Assembly (NCBI RefSeq): GCF_019970045.1
Contig: NZ_JAHXYI010000002.1
Coordinates: 186,001 to 250,000 of the forward strand
Direction of reading: 5' to 3'
Length of the DNA: 64,000 nucleotides
DNA from: Chryseobacterium sp. GVT01B
GTDB taxonomy: Bacteria > Bacteroidota > Bacteroidia > Flavobacteriales > Weeksellaceae
Shown here: piece by piece, positions 1-9,168 of the stretch
Layout of the letters: each line of letters opens with the position of its first letter
Position numbering within the stretch: the first letter of the stretch is position 1
Position numbers and translations under genes: made by a program
The notes under the pieces: generated by a model
What the model was told of the DNA's origin: nothing
Database searches by the model: none
Seen by the model: the letters and a program-made list of their open reading frames with translations, nothing else

Positions 1-176
<176 letters not shown>

Positions 177-291
177 TTATTTTTAATAACTTTTTACTAG
201 TAGGGTTTCCCCGGAATTTGATTTTGCAAATATAATCATTAAAAATTTTGATAAAAGAAAAATATTAAATAGAAATAATGTAAGAAATATT

Positions 292-320
292 TTGAAAAGT
301 ACGAAAAAGGATTATTTTTG
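292..320 (+). promoter_or_regulatory. Promoter of porQ (Bacteroidota -33/-7)
   Basis: TTG at 292-294, an 18-bp spacer, then TATTTTTG at 313-320 fits the Bacteroidota consensus TTG-N18-20-TAnnTTTG. Transcription would begin near 325, only about 14 nt before the TTG start codon at 339, which supports that start. Confidence 0.6.
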
Positions 321-338
321 CATTAATTATAAATTGAG

Positions 339-1331
339 TTGAAGAAAATTATCATTTTTTCATTATTTCTATCAGGAATTGTTTCTTATGCGCAAACAGG
401 AACAAATGTTTATCCGTTCTTAAATGTACCTGTATCTGCAAGACAGGCTGCTTTGGGTGGCGATGCAATTTCGATAAGAGATTATGATGTTTCCTTTGCT
501 ATTGCAAACCCTGCCCTATTAAATAAAGATTCTGATAAACAGCTTTCTGTAAACGCAACAGCTTATCTTGCCGATTCAAAATACGGAACTATTGCTTATG
601 CCAAAGACTTTGATAATGGCCATATGGCTACCATCAATGCCAGGTATATGAGCTATGGAAGTACACCGAGAACGGATGAAAGCGGTTTCGAAAACGGAGA
701 ATTCAAAGCTTCGGATGTAGCCATTGGCGCAGGCTATGCCTACCAGTTTGAAGAAGACTGGACAATTGGTGGAGGACTTAATTTTGTTACCTCAAAAATT
801 GACAACTATACTTCTTCCGCAATTTCAGGAACAGCGGGAATTACCTATCATAATAAAAAAAACAAAGAAGTACTTTCTTTGGTGATGAGAAATTTTGGTT
901 TCCAGCTGAAGTCATTCAATGGGACAAGAGAAAATCTTCCCTTCAGAATTGATCTTGGATATACCAGAATAATCAAAAACTTCCCTCTTGCGATTACCAT
1001 TACAGCGCATGATCTTCAGAAGTTTGACATTTCTTCAGAATATAATCTGGACGGACAGAAAGTGAATGCCGGCAGAAAAATTGCAGACCACTTTTCATTG
1101 GGAGCTGAATTGTTTCCGGAAAAGAATTTCAACATCCGGTTGGGTTATAATGTAAAAAGAGGAAATGAACTGGCAGTTGCAGATCAGAGAAACTTCTCAG
1201 GACTTTCTGCAGGATTTGGAGTTAAAGTTTCCAGATTTCGTATAGATTATGCACACGTAAGATATCACAACTCTTCTAATGTCAATCAGATAGGAATTTC
1301 CATGGACCTTTCAAGCCACAGAGGAGAGTAA
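339..1331 (+). CDS. porQ: Type IX secretion system protein PorQ family
   Basis: The product has 330 residues with a signal peptide (hydrophobic stretch to about residue 18, ending in SYAQ). A beta-rich body of the PorQ/PorV-like outer-membrane barrel type follows, with alternating aromatic strands and YTRIIKNFPL and SLGAELFPEKNF blocks. PorQ is an accessory outer-membrane component of the Bacteroidota type IX secretion system. The start codon is TTG: no in-frame ATG lies upstream and a good promoter ends 19 nt before it. Downstream, cmk follows in the same direction with its own likely promoter. The family call rests on recognition of the N-terminal GTNVYPFLNVPVSARQAALG block. Confidence 0.8.
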   Translation: MKKIIIFSLFLSGIVSYAQTGTNVYPFLNVPVSARQAALGGDAISIRDYDVSFAIANPALLNKDSDKQLSVNATAYLADSKYGTIAYAKDFDNGHMATINARYMSYGSTPRTDESGFENGEFKASDVAIGAGYAYQFEEDWTIGGGLNFVTSKIDNYTSSAISGTAGITYHNKKNKEVLSLVMRNFGFQLKSFNGTRENLPFRIDLGYTRIIKNFPLAITITAHDLQKFDISSEYNLDGQKVNAGRKIADHFSLGAELFPEKNFNIRLGYNVKRGNELAVADQRNFSGLSAGFGVKVSRFRIDYAHVRYHNSSNVNQIGISMDLSSHRGE

Positions 1332-1415
1332 TCTTTCCGGCTTAAATTTTCTTAATTATTCTGAATTTTTCTTACTTCCTCTTGATTTTTAAGAAAAAAT
1401 CTTGAAATTTGCAGT

Positions 1416-2090
1416 ATGAAAAAACCTGTAATTGCTATCGATGGGTACTCGTCTACCGGAAAAAGTTCTATCTCCAAAATCATTGCAGATAAACTGGGAC
1501 TTATTCATATGGACACAGGAGCTCTCTACCGAGGAGTTACCTGGTATGCATTGCAGCACTGTCTGGACGAAAATGAAGGAATTGATCTGAATACATTATT
1601 CTCTTCTTTAGACCAGATCAGCCTTGAGTTTAAAAATAACGACGGAGCACTTATCCTTTTCCTTAATAACACGGATATCTCCAAAGAAATCCGCACCAAT
1701 ATAGTATCTGACAATGTAAGCCTTGTTGCCAAGCAGAAAGAAGTAAGAGACTTTTTGCTGCAGTCACAGCGCACTTTGGCAGAAAAAGGAGGTGTCATTA
1801 TGGACGGACGTGACATTGGGACAGTAGTTCTGCCAAATGCTGACTACAAATTCTTTCTTACTGCCAGTATTGATGAAAGGACCAAAAGAAGGTTTCTGGA
1901 ACTACAAGGTTTGGGAATTGAAGCAGATAAAGAACAGGTAAAACAAAACCTTATAGAACGTGATAAGATTGACAGCGAGCGTGAAATTGCCCCATTAAAG
2001 CAGGCTGAGGACGCCATCGTTATTGATAATTCGGAACTGACCAAAGAAGAAACAATAGAGCTTATTTTATCTCACATCGAAAAGATTTAA
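1416..2090 (+). CDS. cmk: Cytidylate kinase
   Basis: A 224-residue protein with a P-loop at residues 10-17 (GYSSTGKSS), DTGALYRG after it, and the DGRDIGTVV and DSEREIAPL blocks typical of (d)CMP kinase. It converts CMP/dCMP to the diphosphates in the cytosol. Length matches the family (about 225). A weak promoter (TTG at 1382, 19-bp spacer, GAAATTTG at 1404-1411) ends only 4 nt before the ATG, so the transcript may be almost leaderless. Confidence 0.96.
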   Translation: MKKPVIAIDGYSSTGKSSISKIIADKLGLIHMDTGALYRGVTWYALQHCLDENEGIDLNTLFSSLDQISLEFKNNDGALILFLNNTDISKEIRTNIVSDNVSLVAKQKEVRDFLLQSQRTLAEKGGVIMDGRDIGTVVLPNADYKFFLTASIDERTKRRFLELQGLGIEADKEQVKQNLIERDKIDSEREIAPLKQAEDAIVIDNSELTKEETIELILSHIEKI

Positions 2091-2185
2091 CAATTTTTAA
2101 TAGGCTTAAAGCCTCCTTTGGTATACAAATTGTAAGTTTTATTACTGTAAAAACTAATCTATTATTAATTATTAAAAAACTTAAA

Positions 2186-2536
2186 ATGTCTAGAAAAGGA
2201 AATAATACAGCAGGTATATTGGCAGGACTTCTTGCAGGTGCTGCGGCAGGTGTAATCTTAGGAATGCTTTATGCACCGGAAGAAGGTAAAGAAACCAGAA
2301 AAAAAATCAAGGATAAAGCAAATGATCTTAAAGATCAGGCTAAAAATAAATACGGAGAGGTTTCTGAAAAAGTAAAAGACCAATATGGCAATATTTCTTC
2401 TACTTTCAAAGAAACGGCAAGCAGCGTAGCTCATACTGTGAAAGACGGATATGACAAATATAAAGATCAGATTGTTTCTAAAACTGCAGATTTGGCAAAA
2501 GATGTAGAAGCAGAACTGAACGATCTAAAAAAATAA
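2186..2536 (+). CDS. YtxH domain-containing protein
   Basis: A 116-residue protein. Residues about 8-30 form a glycine/alanine-rich membrane segment (AGILAGLLAGAAAGVILG) followed by the YtxH hallmark LYAPEEGKETRKKI. The rest is a highly charged, probably coiled helix with repeated KDQ/KDK units. YtxH proteins are small membrane-anchored proteins linked to general stress; the biochemical role is not known. The gene is followed by a strong terminator and then by a holin-like and a basic helical protein, a trio resembling the YqjD-YqjE-YqjK cluster of proteobacteria (inference). Confidence 0.85.
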   Translation: MSRKGNNTAGILAGLLAGAAAGVILGMLYAPEEGKETRKKIKDKANDLKDQAKNKYGEVSEKVKDQYGNISSTFKETASSVAHTVKDGYDKYKDQIVSKTADLAKDVEAELNDLKK

Positions 2537-2564
2537 GTAATTTATCTTTTTAAGTAAATTACAG

Positions 2565-2596
2565 AAAGGAACTTTTGTGCAAAAGTTCCTTTTTTT
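2565..2596 (+). terminator. Rho-independent terminator after the YtxH gene
   Basis: A perfect 12-bp stem (AAAGGAACTTTT, 2565-2576) pairs with 2581-2592 across a 4-nt loop, and the second arm runs into a T-tract to 2596. It sits 28 nt after the YtxH stop. Confidence 0.85.
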
Positions 2597-2615
2597 GTAA
2601 CTTTAAAAAAAAACA

Positions 2616-2924
2616 ATGATAGAAACTATTAAAGAATACGCCTCCAAGAGAATAGATCTTCTGAAAATTGAAGCGACTGAAAAGTCGTCTCTTTCTGCCG
2701 GGCTCATTACTTACTTTGTAGTACTGCTTGTTGCTTTTGCTTTTTTTATTATCCTTTTCAATTTTGGAATCGCTTTCCTTATCGGAAAAGCACTGGATAA
2801 TTACTCTTACGGATTCTTAATTGTTGCTGCATTCTATGCACTGGTAATGGCATTCGTCGTTGCCTTCAAAACTAAGATCGTAAATACTGTTGCAGATCAG
2901 GTTATTAAATTTTTAAATCATTAA
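2616..2924 (+). CDS. Phage-holin-family / YqjE-like membrane protein
   Basis: A 102-residue protein. A charged N-terminal helix (residues 1-25, TIKEYASKRIDLLKIEATEK) precedes two transmembrane segments at about 30-55 and 63-88. This layout is that of the holin superfamily III/YqjE-like proteins of stress-related YqjD-type clusters. Its stop is 3 nt before the next ATG, so the two are probably one transcript. No lysis function is implied; the holin name comes only from family resemblance. Confidence 0.7.
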   Translation: MIETIKEYASKRIDLLKIEATEKSSLSAGLITYFVVLLVAFAFFIILFNFGIAFLIGKALDNYSYGFLIVAAFYALVMAFVVAFKTKIVNTVADQVIKFLNH

Positions 2925-2927
2925 ACT

Positions 2928-3428
2928 ATGGGCAGAAAATACGAGAGCATAGAAGAATTAAGAAGAAAGAAAAAACTGCTTCAAGGTGAAATAAGTGATC
3001 TGGAGAATCTTCTTACCTTCAAAAATACGAAGGAAAGCCTGAGTGCATTTACCAACGGATTAAGTGATCAGTACCTTCAGGAAAAAATAGATGAAGACGG
3101 TGATGAAAAAGTAGTTCTCAGAAAGGACATCATTGCCAAGCAGCTTACCTCAGAAGTAAAAGATTTGTTGATTAACAAAAATACCGCTGTAGGAATTGCA
3201 AGCTCTGCTTTCAAAGGTGGAAATATTACAGACAGCCTTGTTAAACTAGGAGTTACCGCTATTGTAGGAAATTACGCCAAAAAGAACATGAAAAGCTCCA
3301 ACTGGAAGAAAAAGCTGATTGGTGCTGCATTGATCTACCTTGCGCCTATAGCATTGAAGTATGTCAGAAAAAAAATGGAGGTTTATCAGAAAAATAAAAG
3401 TGTTTCCAGTATGGAACAACTGATTTAA
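2928..3428 (+). CDS. Conserved hypothetical basic protein with C-terminal hydrophobic segment
   Basis: A 166-residue protein of no recognised family. It has a charged N-terminal helix (residues 5-30, likely coiled coil), a central low-complexity helical part, and two moderately hydrophobic segments at about 100-112 and 128-142 (LIGAALIYLAPIALKYV) flanked by lysines. It starts 3 nt after the holin-like gene, so it is probably translated with it. By position it may be the third member of a YqjD/E/K-like envelope stress cluster, which is inference from context only. Confidence 0.6.
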   Translation: MGRKYESIEELRRKKKLLQGEISDLENLLTFKNTKESLSAFTNGLSDQYLQEKIDEDGDEKVVLRKDIIAKQLTSEVKDLLINKNTAVGIASSAFKGGNITDSLVKLGVTAIVGNYAKKNMKSSNWKKKLIGAALIYLAPIALKYVRKKMEVYQKNKSVSSMEQLI

Positions 3429-3430
3429 GG

Positions 3431-3486
3431 AATTAGGGCTTAGGATTTAGAAAATAGTTTTACATTTTCACCTCCTAGGCCCTAAT
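3431..3486. terminator. Convergent-gene inverted repeat, probable bidirectional terminator
   Basis: AATTAGGGCTTAGG (from 3431) is mirrored by CCTAGGCCCTAATT (3473-3486), with one extra base in one arm and a 28-nt loop. It fills the gap between the convergent 166-residue gene and the TrmH-type gene. There is no long T-run, so it could also be a dispersed repeat. Confidence 0.4.
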
Positions 3487-3493
3487 TTCTAAA

Positions 3494-4219
3494 TTATTTT
3501 GAAAATAACTGACCTAAAATAATCCCCGCAGCCATTGAAACATTCAGGCTTTCTGTAGACTGGGATTTTCCAAATCTTGGAATACTGATACTTTTTTGTA
3601 AAAGCTTTTCAGTTTCCGGTCTCATTCCATTCCCTTCATTTCCTAAGATCAGATTGATTTTTTCAGGTTTCTCAAACGTGTAGATGTTCTCCCCTTCCAT
3701 ATCGGTTCCGATATTTATATTTTCCGTTGCAGAAAGATATTCCACAAGATCAGTATACACTACATTAACCCTTGTAAAAGAGCCCATAGTTGCCTGAATC
3801 ACTTTTGGATTGTAGACATCTACGGTATCTTCACTGCAGATGATTTGTTCTATCCCGAACCAGTCTGCCAGTCGTATAATGGTCCCTAAATTTCCGGGAT
3901 CCTGTATTCCATCCAAAACCAGCTGTATATTCTTATCCGTCAATTTTTCTTCCTCGGCAAGATAGCATACCGCTACGGAATCTTTTGGCGTTTTAAGAAA
4001 ACTGATTTTTTTTAATTCATTTTCAGAGATATGGATAACGGGAATATCAGTACGGTCCAATTTTTGTGGATCGGTTGAAAATATTTCTTTAACTTTAAAG
4101 TTAGAATTAAAAAGTTCACAAATGATTTTATTACCTTCAACCAAAAACAAATTGTATTTTTGTCTGAACTTCTTTTTATCTAAAGATTGTAAAACTTTTA
4201 TTGTATGAGCTGTAAGCAT
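3494..4219 (-). CDS. TrmH-family (SPOUT) RNA 2'-O-ribose methyltransferase
   Basis: About 241 residues. The N-terminal part (to about residue 85) is the substrate-binding RNA_2'-O-ribose_methyltransferase domain with FLVEGNKII. The C-terminal part is a SPOUT knot with QDPGNLGTIIR, LILGNEGNGM and SIPRFGKSQSTESLNVSMA, the three SAM-binding/dimer motifs. The target is probably 23S rRNA or tRNA ribose. I start at 4219 (MLTAHTIKVL), which has a GGAG-like sequence about 10 nt upstream; a further in-frame ATG at 4237 exists. The 5' end overlaps the divergent tamL start at 4205. Confidence 0.87.
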   Translation of the reverse strand: MLTAHTIKVLQSLDKKKFRQKYNLFLVEGNKIICELFNSNFKVKEIFSTDPQKLDRTDIPVIHISENELKKISFLKTPKDSVAVCYLAEEEKLTDKNIQLVLDGIQDPGNLGTIIRLADWFGIEQIICSEDTVDVYNPKVIQATMGSFTRVNVVYTDLVEYLSATENINIGTDMEGENIYTFEKPEKINLILGNEGNGMRPETEKLLQKSISIPRFGKSQSTESLNVSMAAGIILGQLFSK

Positions 4220-6814
4220 TATAAGAATTCTCCTCAAAAATATTATAAAATTATCTCATTTGCAACATTTGTTGGTCTCCTTTATGCTTGTAGTACGACA
4301 AAAAAAGTTCCTGAAGGCGAATACCTGCTTACCAAGAACACATTAGGGTTCGAGGATAAGAAAGAATTTTTCGATGAGGAACTGAAAGATTATATTCAGC
4401 AAAAGCCCAATAAAAAGCAATTCCTTTTCATGCCATTAAGTCTTCTTCTGTACAATATGGCTGATCCGAAATATGATACGATACTTAATGAATACATGAC
4501 TTATCCCGGTGAGATGAGAAATCAGAAGCTGAGAGACTCTTTATTCCTTAAATATGATATGAAAAGCAGTGTCGGAAAAAGCCTGCTGTTTGATCGTTTA
4601 CTGCATAATTGGGGAACACCACCGGTAATTCTTGATCAGACCAGAAGTGAAAAAAGTGCTGAGTCTATTAAAAAAAGACTTACTTACAGAGGATATTGGG
4701 ATGCAGACGTAACCTTTAAACATAGCCTGGACTCTGTTTCAAAAAAAGCAACCGTTAATTATTCTATTAAACATAACGATCCTACCATGATCAAGGATTA
4801 TTTTTACAATATTCCGGATCAGGGTATCAAAGGCTACTACAACTATAATCTGAACAAAAGTCTTGTGAGATCCGGGCAGATACTTGACCAGACCGTTCTT
4901 GAGAGAGAGGTAACCCGAATTACTGATATGATGAGAGAGTTTGGTTTCTACAGATTCAACGCCTCGAATGATGAGGTATATTTTGTGGCAGATTCTCTTA
5001 AAAGCAGAAAGCAGATTCCTTTAACACTGGAAATCCATAAAGACTCTCTGGATACACCTTATAAGATTTCAACTTTCGGAAATATAGATGTTGCCATTGT
5101 AGATGAGCCTGGTGATTACCCTAAAAATACAAAAAAAGACAGCTTAAGAAGAATAAGGTTCCATACGATGAATGACAAATATAAACTTTCATCTATATGG
5201 AGAGCTATTATTCCGGACAGTAAAAAGGTTTTTGATCAGACTAAGCTTGATGTAACCAAGAGAAACCTTTTGGCCATGAACAATTTCAGCATCGTTAAGG
5301 CCAGAGATTCCCTGAGACAAGGAGGAATGTCTTCACCTAACGACAGTATTGTTGATTTATTATATGTATTAAAACCGCTTCCGAAGTACGAATTTAAACT
5401 GGGAACAGATATCAATTATTCTCAGGTCTTGAATCTCGGTATCTCTCCTTCTGTGGACCTTACTACCCGAAACGTTTTCAGAGGGGCAGAAAACCTTTCC
5501 ACAAGCCTTTCAGGGACATTTGGATCGATCAGAAGTACCAAAGATATTGATAAAAGAGTTGCCGCTTATGAGATATCAGCTCAGGCATCTTTGAATTTCC
5601 CGAGGCTTTTGCTTCCTTTTAATTACTATAAATTCATTCCTAAGCGATATACGCCTACTTCATCTATTTTGTTGGGGGCATCCATACAGAATAATATCGG
5701 TTTGGGAAGGCTGATTTTCAATACGGGGCTGAACTATCAGGCAAGTGTTAATGATCAGGTGTATCACAAGCTTACTTTATTCAATACTCAGGTCAGTCTG
5801 ACAAAAAATAAAGATGCCTACTACGATTACTTTGTGAATGACGGAAGAGTAAAAGATGAAGTTTTCGGAAATTATTTTATGTTTAACCCGGAAACTGCGC
5901 AAACCGGACAAGATTATAAAGATGGAAAACTCAGTGTAGATGAAGTTTCCAAAAAGATTATTGAGAATGATGCTTACCGTGGAAGTCTCGATCAGCAGGG
6001 AAGAGATCTTTTAACAGCATTTACAGGAACTTTGGTGAACAAAGACAGACAGACGCAGGATGTGCTTATTTCTTCCATGATTTATAACTTTGTATACAGT
6101 GAAATCGGGAAAAAAGAATATCCAAATGCCTTTTATTTCAATGGGAAAGTTGAGCTTGCAGGTAATATTTTAAGCTTATTCAATAAAAAGGATAACGACG
6201 GAGGTGTTGTTACCGGTCCTCAAAAAACCATTTTCGGACTTCCATATGCACAGTTTATAAAATTTGATATTGATGCCAGAAAGTATTTTAAATTCAATGG
6301 AAACCAGACATTGGTACTTCGCCAGTTTATCGGGGTTGGAATACCATATGGAAATTCTCAGGATATGCCTATTATCAAATCATATTTTAATGGAGGTTCC
6401 AACGATATCAGAGCCTGGGTGGCATTTGGAGGGTTAGGTCCTGCAGATTCTCAGGTGGATGAAAGAGTACGTACTTACATGACAGATAATTTGAAGCTTA
6501 CCACCAATATTGAATACCGAATTCCATTCAATAAGACTTATGAGGGAGCTTTATTTACCGATATAGGAAATACATGGAGTCTTCGTAACTATAATGACGG
6601 ATATGGGGACGAGTTTAAATTCAATAAGTTCCTGAAGCAGGTAGGTATCGGAAGTGGATTCGGATTAAGGGTTAATATCGCCTATGTAACGGCCAGAATT
6701 GACCTTGCTTATAAGATCTATGACCCGAATAAACCTGATGGAGACCGATGGAGATTTAAATATATCCAGCCTTTTAAACCTACTGTTAATATCGCGTTCG
6801 GATATCCTTTCTAA
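4205..6814 (+). CDS. tamL: TamL-type BamA/Omp85 outer-membrane lipoprotein
   Basis: An 869-residue protein. A lipoprotein signal ends at GLLYAC (Cys about 29). Then come POTRA-like repeats (about 110-370) and a C-terminal Omp85 barrel containing FNGGSNDIRAW near residue 735 and a terminal aromatic strand ending in AFGYPF. In Bacteroidota this lipidated TamA relative works with TamB in outer-membrane assembly. The 5' end overlaps the opposite-strand TrmH gene by about 15 nt, and its stop overlaps the SanA-like gene by 4 nt. Size and lipobox separate it from BamA itself. Confidence 0.85.
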   Translation: MSCKHYKNSPQKYYKIISFATFVGLLYACSTTKKVPEGEYLLTKNTLGFEDKKEFFDEELKDYIQQKPNKKQFLFMPLSLLLYNMADPKYDTILNEYMTYPGEMRNQKLRDSLFLKYDMKSSVGKSLLFDRLLHNWGTPPVILDQTRSEKSAESIKKRLTYRGYWDADVTFKHSLDSVSKKATVNYSIKHNDPTMIKDYFYNIPDQGIKGYYNYNLNKSLVRSGQILDQTVLEREVTRITDMMREFGFYRFNASNDEVYFVADSLKSRKQIPLTLEIHKDSLDTPYKISTFGNIDVAIVDEPGDYPKNTKKDSLRRIRFHTMNDKYKLSSIWRAIIPDSKKVFDQTKLDVTKRNLLAMNNFSIVKARDSLRQGGMSSPNDSIVDLLYVLKPLPKYEFKLGTDINYSQVLNLGISPSVDLTTRNVFRGAENLSTSLSGTFGSIRSTKDIDKRVAAYEISAQASLNFPRLLLPFNYYKFIPKRYTPTSSILLGASIQNNIGLGRLIFNTGLNYQASVNDQVYHKLTLFNTQVSLTKNKDAYYDYFVNDGRVKDEVFGNYFMFNPETAQTGQDYKDGKLSVDEVSKKIIENDAYRGSLDQQGRDLLTAFTGTLVNKDRQTQDVLISSMIYNFVYSEIGKKEYPNAFYFNGKVELAGNILSLFNKKDNDGGVVTGPQKTIFGLPYAQFIKFDIDARKYFKFNGNQTLVLRQFIGVGIPYGNSQDMPIIKSYFNGGSNDIRAWVAFGGLGPADSQVDERVRTYMTDNLKLTTNIEYRIPFNKTYEGALFTDIGNTWSLRNYNDGYGDEFKFNKFLKQVGIGSGFGLRVNIAYVTARIDLAYKIYDPNKPDGDRWRFKYIQPFKPTVNIAFGYPF

Positions 6815-7428
6815 TCTGGAGAAACGCCTAAAATAAAATAGACTACAGCAATCACACGGGCGAGGATTTCCCTCGTCTGGTTTCTGTAGAAACTTTCGGA
6901 CTTTGTGACATCCTGAGCATCAAATCCCAAAGCATTCATATCATTATTTCTCGCAAAAAACAAAGCCCTAAGGTTGTGATATCCCTGAGATACAATAATG
7001 ACATTCTTCTTTTTATATACATCCTTACAACGGAGAATACTTTTATAGGTATTGAAACCTTTCGGGTCTTCCACAATAATATCTTCAGGAACCCCTTCCA
7101 GATAAACCAGATAATTTTTCATTGCTCTCGGCTCATTGTAACCTGTACTCTTCTCCCCGCTCACTATAATTTTCTTGATCTTCCCATGATGATAAAGAAG
7201 AGCCGCAGCATCCATTCTTTTCGTAAAATAGGGATTAGATTTTCCGGATCTCATTTTCGGAGATGTTCCCAAAACCAATGCTACTTCTCTTGGTGGGATT
7301 TTTGAGATTTTAGTATAGGTTCTCCCGTTGGTAAGCCCGAAAACCCACACATTACAGAAGCATATCATCAGAATTCCTAATTCCAATGATATAAAGCCCA
7401 GGTTAAATATGTTCCTAATAACTCTCAA
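6811..7428 (-). CDS. SanA/YdcF-like DUF218 membrane protein
   Basis: A 205-residue protein with one N-terminal transmembrane segment (residues 10-32) followed by a DUF218 domain: EVALVLGTSPKMRSGKSNPYF, KIIVSGEKS, and VIIVSQGYHNLRALFFAR. The family (SanA/ElyC/YdcF) is tied to envelope barrier function and vancomycin sensitivity in enterobacteria; its chemistry is unsettled. The start overlaps the stop of the upstream reductase gene by 4 nt, so the two are translationally coupled. Its 3' end overlaps tamL in a convergent arrangement. Confidence 0.85.
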   Translation of the reverse strand: MRVIRNIFNLGFISLELGILMICFCNVWVFGLTNGRTYTKISKIPPREVALVLGTSPKMRSGKSNPYFTKRMDAAALLYHHGKIKKIIVSGEKSTGYNEPRAMKNYLVYLEGVPEDIIVEDPKGFNTYKSILRCKDVYKKKNVIIVSQGYHNLRALFFARNNDMNALGFDAQDVTKSESFYRNQTREILARVIAVVYFILGVSPD

Positions 7429-8549
7429 CTAAGATCAAAGTTAAGCTTTATTTTTTTACTTTTCACAATAGACATACAAGCTAATATGTGCCCCTGCTCT
7501 TCCTCTTTTTCAGTAAGATATTCATTTTCAAGAAGTTCTACTTCACCTTCTTCCAAAGAACATTCACAACTTCCACAAATTCCGGACTTACACGAATAAG
7601 GAACCGGAAACTTTTGAATCAAAAGCTGCTGCAGGATTTTATCCTTGTTATCAGGAAGATGAGTAGTATATTTTTTTCCAAGCATGGTAAATTCAACTTC
7701 TATATCTTCAATCAGAGGAAATTCTTTTTCTACAGGATAAATATCATCATTGAATTCTTCAAAAAGTTCAAAATGGATGTTCTTTTTCGGAATTCCATGG
7801 TGATAGCAGGCATTGGCCAGTGTTTTTATCATTTCTCCTTTCCCACAGATCAGCACTTCGTCCACCGCATCCCAGATCGTAGATTCTTCGTCTGTATCAT
7901 CCAGATGAAGAATCTGATTAATGATAAGATTTAATTTCTTGGCATCCAATCTGCCATAAAAAAACTGATCTCCTGTTTTCTCCTGCGAGAAGAAGTAAAA
8001 AATCTGAAGTCTGTCACCACAAGTTCTGGCAAGATTATCCAGCTGGTCCCGATACACCAGATCGTCAGAACTTTTATTTCCAAAAAATAAAAATAACCGT
8101 GTTCTGGGTTCGTTGTGAAGAATATTTTTAAAATGGCTCAGAATCGGGGTAATTCCAATGCCGGCAGCAAAAGCTACAATCGTCCTGAATTCACTGGGTT
8201 TGGATACGATGGTAAATCTTCCTGCGGGTTCACTCACCCATAGTTCGTCACCAGCGTTATAGTTTTGAAATAATTGCGAAGTAGCCCCTTCAACGGAATT
8301 AACTTTTATCCCCAGACATATTTTACCTTCATAGGGAGCCGAAGTCATTGAATAATCATTAATAACCTCTTTACCATGTGCCTGAAATCTTATACTGACA
8401 AACTGCCCGGCTTCAAACCTGAAATTTTCCTTTAAATTCTCAGGAATATCAAACTCCAGAGAAAAAGTATTTTTGGTCAGCTCTTCCTTTTTCGCTATTT
8501 TTAACGGATGAAACTGTATCAGTTTCCCTTTATAGATTTGTTGTTCCAT
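7425..8549 (-). CDS. PaaE-like ferredoxin reductase with C-terminal [2Fe-2S] domain
   Basis: A 374-residue protein in three parts. An FAD-binding barrel (about 15-115, with NDYSMTSAP) is followed by an NAD(P)-binding domain (about 120-250, with AAGIGITPILS). A plant-type ferredoxin domain ends the protein (about 285-374), with cysteines in CKSGICGSCEC and the fourth in HILAC. It moves electrons from NAD(P)H through FAD to the iron-sulfur cluster. No phenylacetyl-CoA oxygenase genes lie nearby, so the natural partner is unknown. It is the first gene of a two-gene unit with the SanA-like gene. Confidence 0.87.
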   Translation of the reverse strand: MEQQIYKGKLIQFHPLKIAKKEELTKNTFSLEFDIPENLKENFRFEAGQFVSIRFQAHGKEVINDYSMTSAPYEGKICLGIKVNSVEGATSQLFQNYNAGDELWVSEPAGRFTIVSKPSEFRTIVAFAAGIGITPILSHFKNILHNEPRTRLFLFFGNKSSDDLVYRDQLDNLARTCGDRLQIFYFFSQEKTGDQFFYGRLDAKKLNLIINQILHLDDTDEESTIWDAVDEVLICGKGEMIKTLANACYHHGIPKKNIHFELFEEFNDDIYPVEKEFPLIEDIEVEFTMLGKKYTTHLPDNKDKILQQLLIQKFPVPYSCKSGICGSCECSLEEGEVELLENEYLTEKEEEQGHILACMSIVKSKKIKLNFDLS

Positions 8550-8582
8550 AACTTCAATTCAAAAATAGATAAAAAATAATTT

Positions 8583-9143
8583 ATGAAGAAGATAATTTTA
8601 TCCACGTTACTCCTTACTGCATTGTACAGCTGTAAAAAAGAAGGTCAGAAAACCGAAAATACAGCAGCTTCAGATTCTGTTTCTGTAGCCCAACCTACGG
8701 GTGCTGAGGAAAGTACGTATGTTCCCAAAGAACTTTCTCCTGAAAATGTAAGTCAGTATTTAGCAAAAAATAATGATACTTTATATGTCACTAACTTTTT
8801 TGCAACCTGGTGCGGACCATGTATGAGAGAAATTCCAAGTTTTAAAAGTAAAATGGAGGAACTGAAGGGTAAACCCGTAAAATTCACTTTCATCAACCTT
8901 GATGATAAAGCTGACTGGGCTGATGCTGTAAAGAATTTTGCAACAGAAAATAAGCTGGGAAAAAGTGTGATCTTACTGGATGGACAAAAACTGGATCAAA
9001 ATTTCTTCACTTCCAATTTCAAACAATGGGACGGAGGTTCTATTCCTTTTACTTTTATGAGAAAAGGAGATAAAACCGATGAATATCTGGGAATGATGAC
9101 GGAAGATGTATTAAATTCAAAAATCGATTCTTTCTTACAATAA
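8583..9143 (+). CDS. TlpA-like thioredoxin-fold lipoprotein
   Basis: A 186-residue protein with a lipoprotein signal (TALYSC, Cys17), a linker of about 35 residues rich in Ser/Glu/Thr, and a TlpA/ResA-type thioredoxin domain. The active site is WCGPC in FFATWCGPCMREIPSF (near residues 77-81), and a cis-Pro is found in GSIPFTF. It is expected to reduce disulfides, for example during cytochrome c maturation, on the outer face of the inner membrane or at the outer membrane. It is divergent from the reductase gene and 25 nt upstream of the FecCD permease. Confidence 0.87.
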   Translation: MKKIILSTLLLTALYSCKKEGQKTENTAASDSVSVAQPTGAEESTYVPKELSPENVSQYLAKNNDTLYVTNFFATWCGPCMREIPSFKSKMEELKGKPVKFTFINLDDKADWADAVKNFATENKLGKSVILLDGQKLDQNFFTSNFKQWDGGSIPFTFMRKGDKTDEYLGMMTEDVLNSKIDSFLQ

Positions 9144-9168
9144 AAATAGACTGAACTCTTTCTGAATC

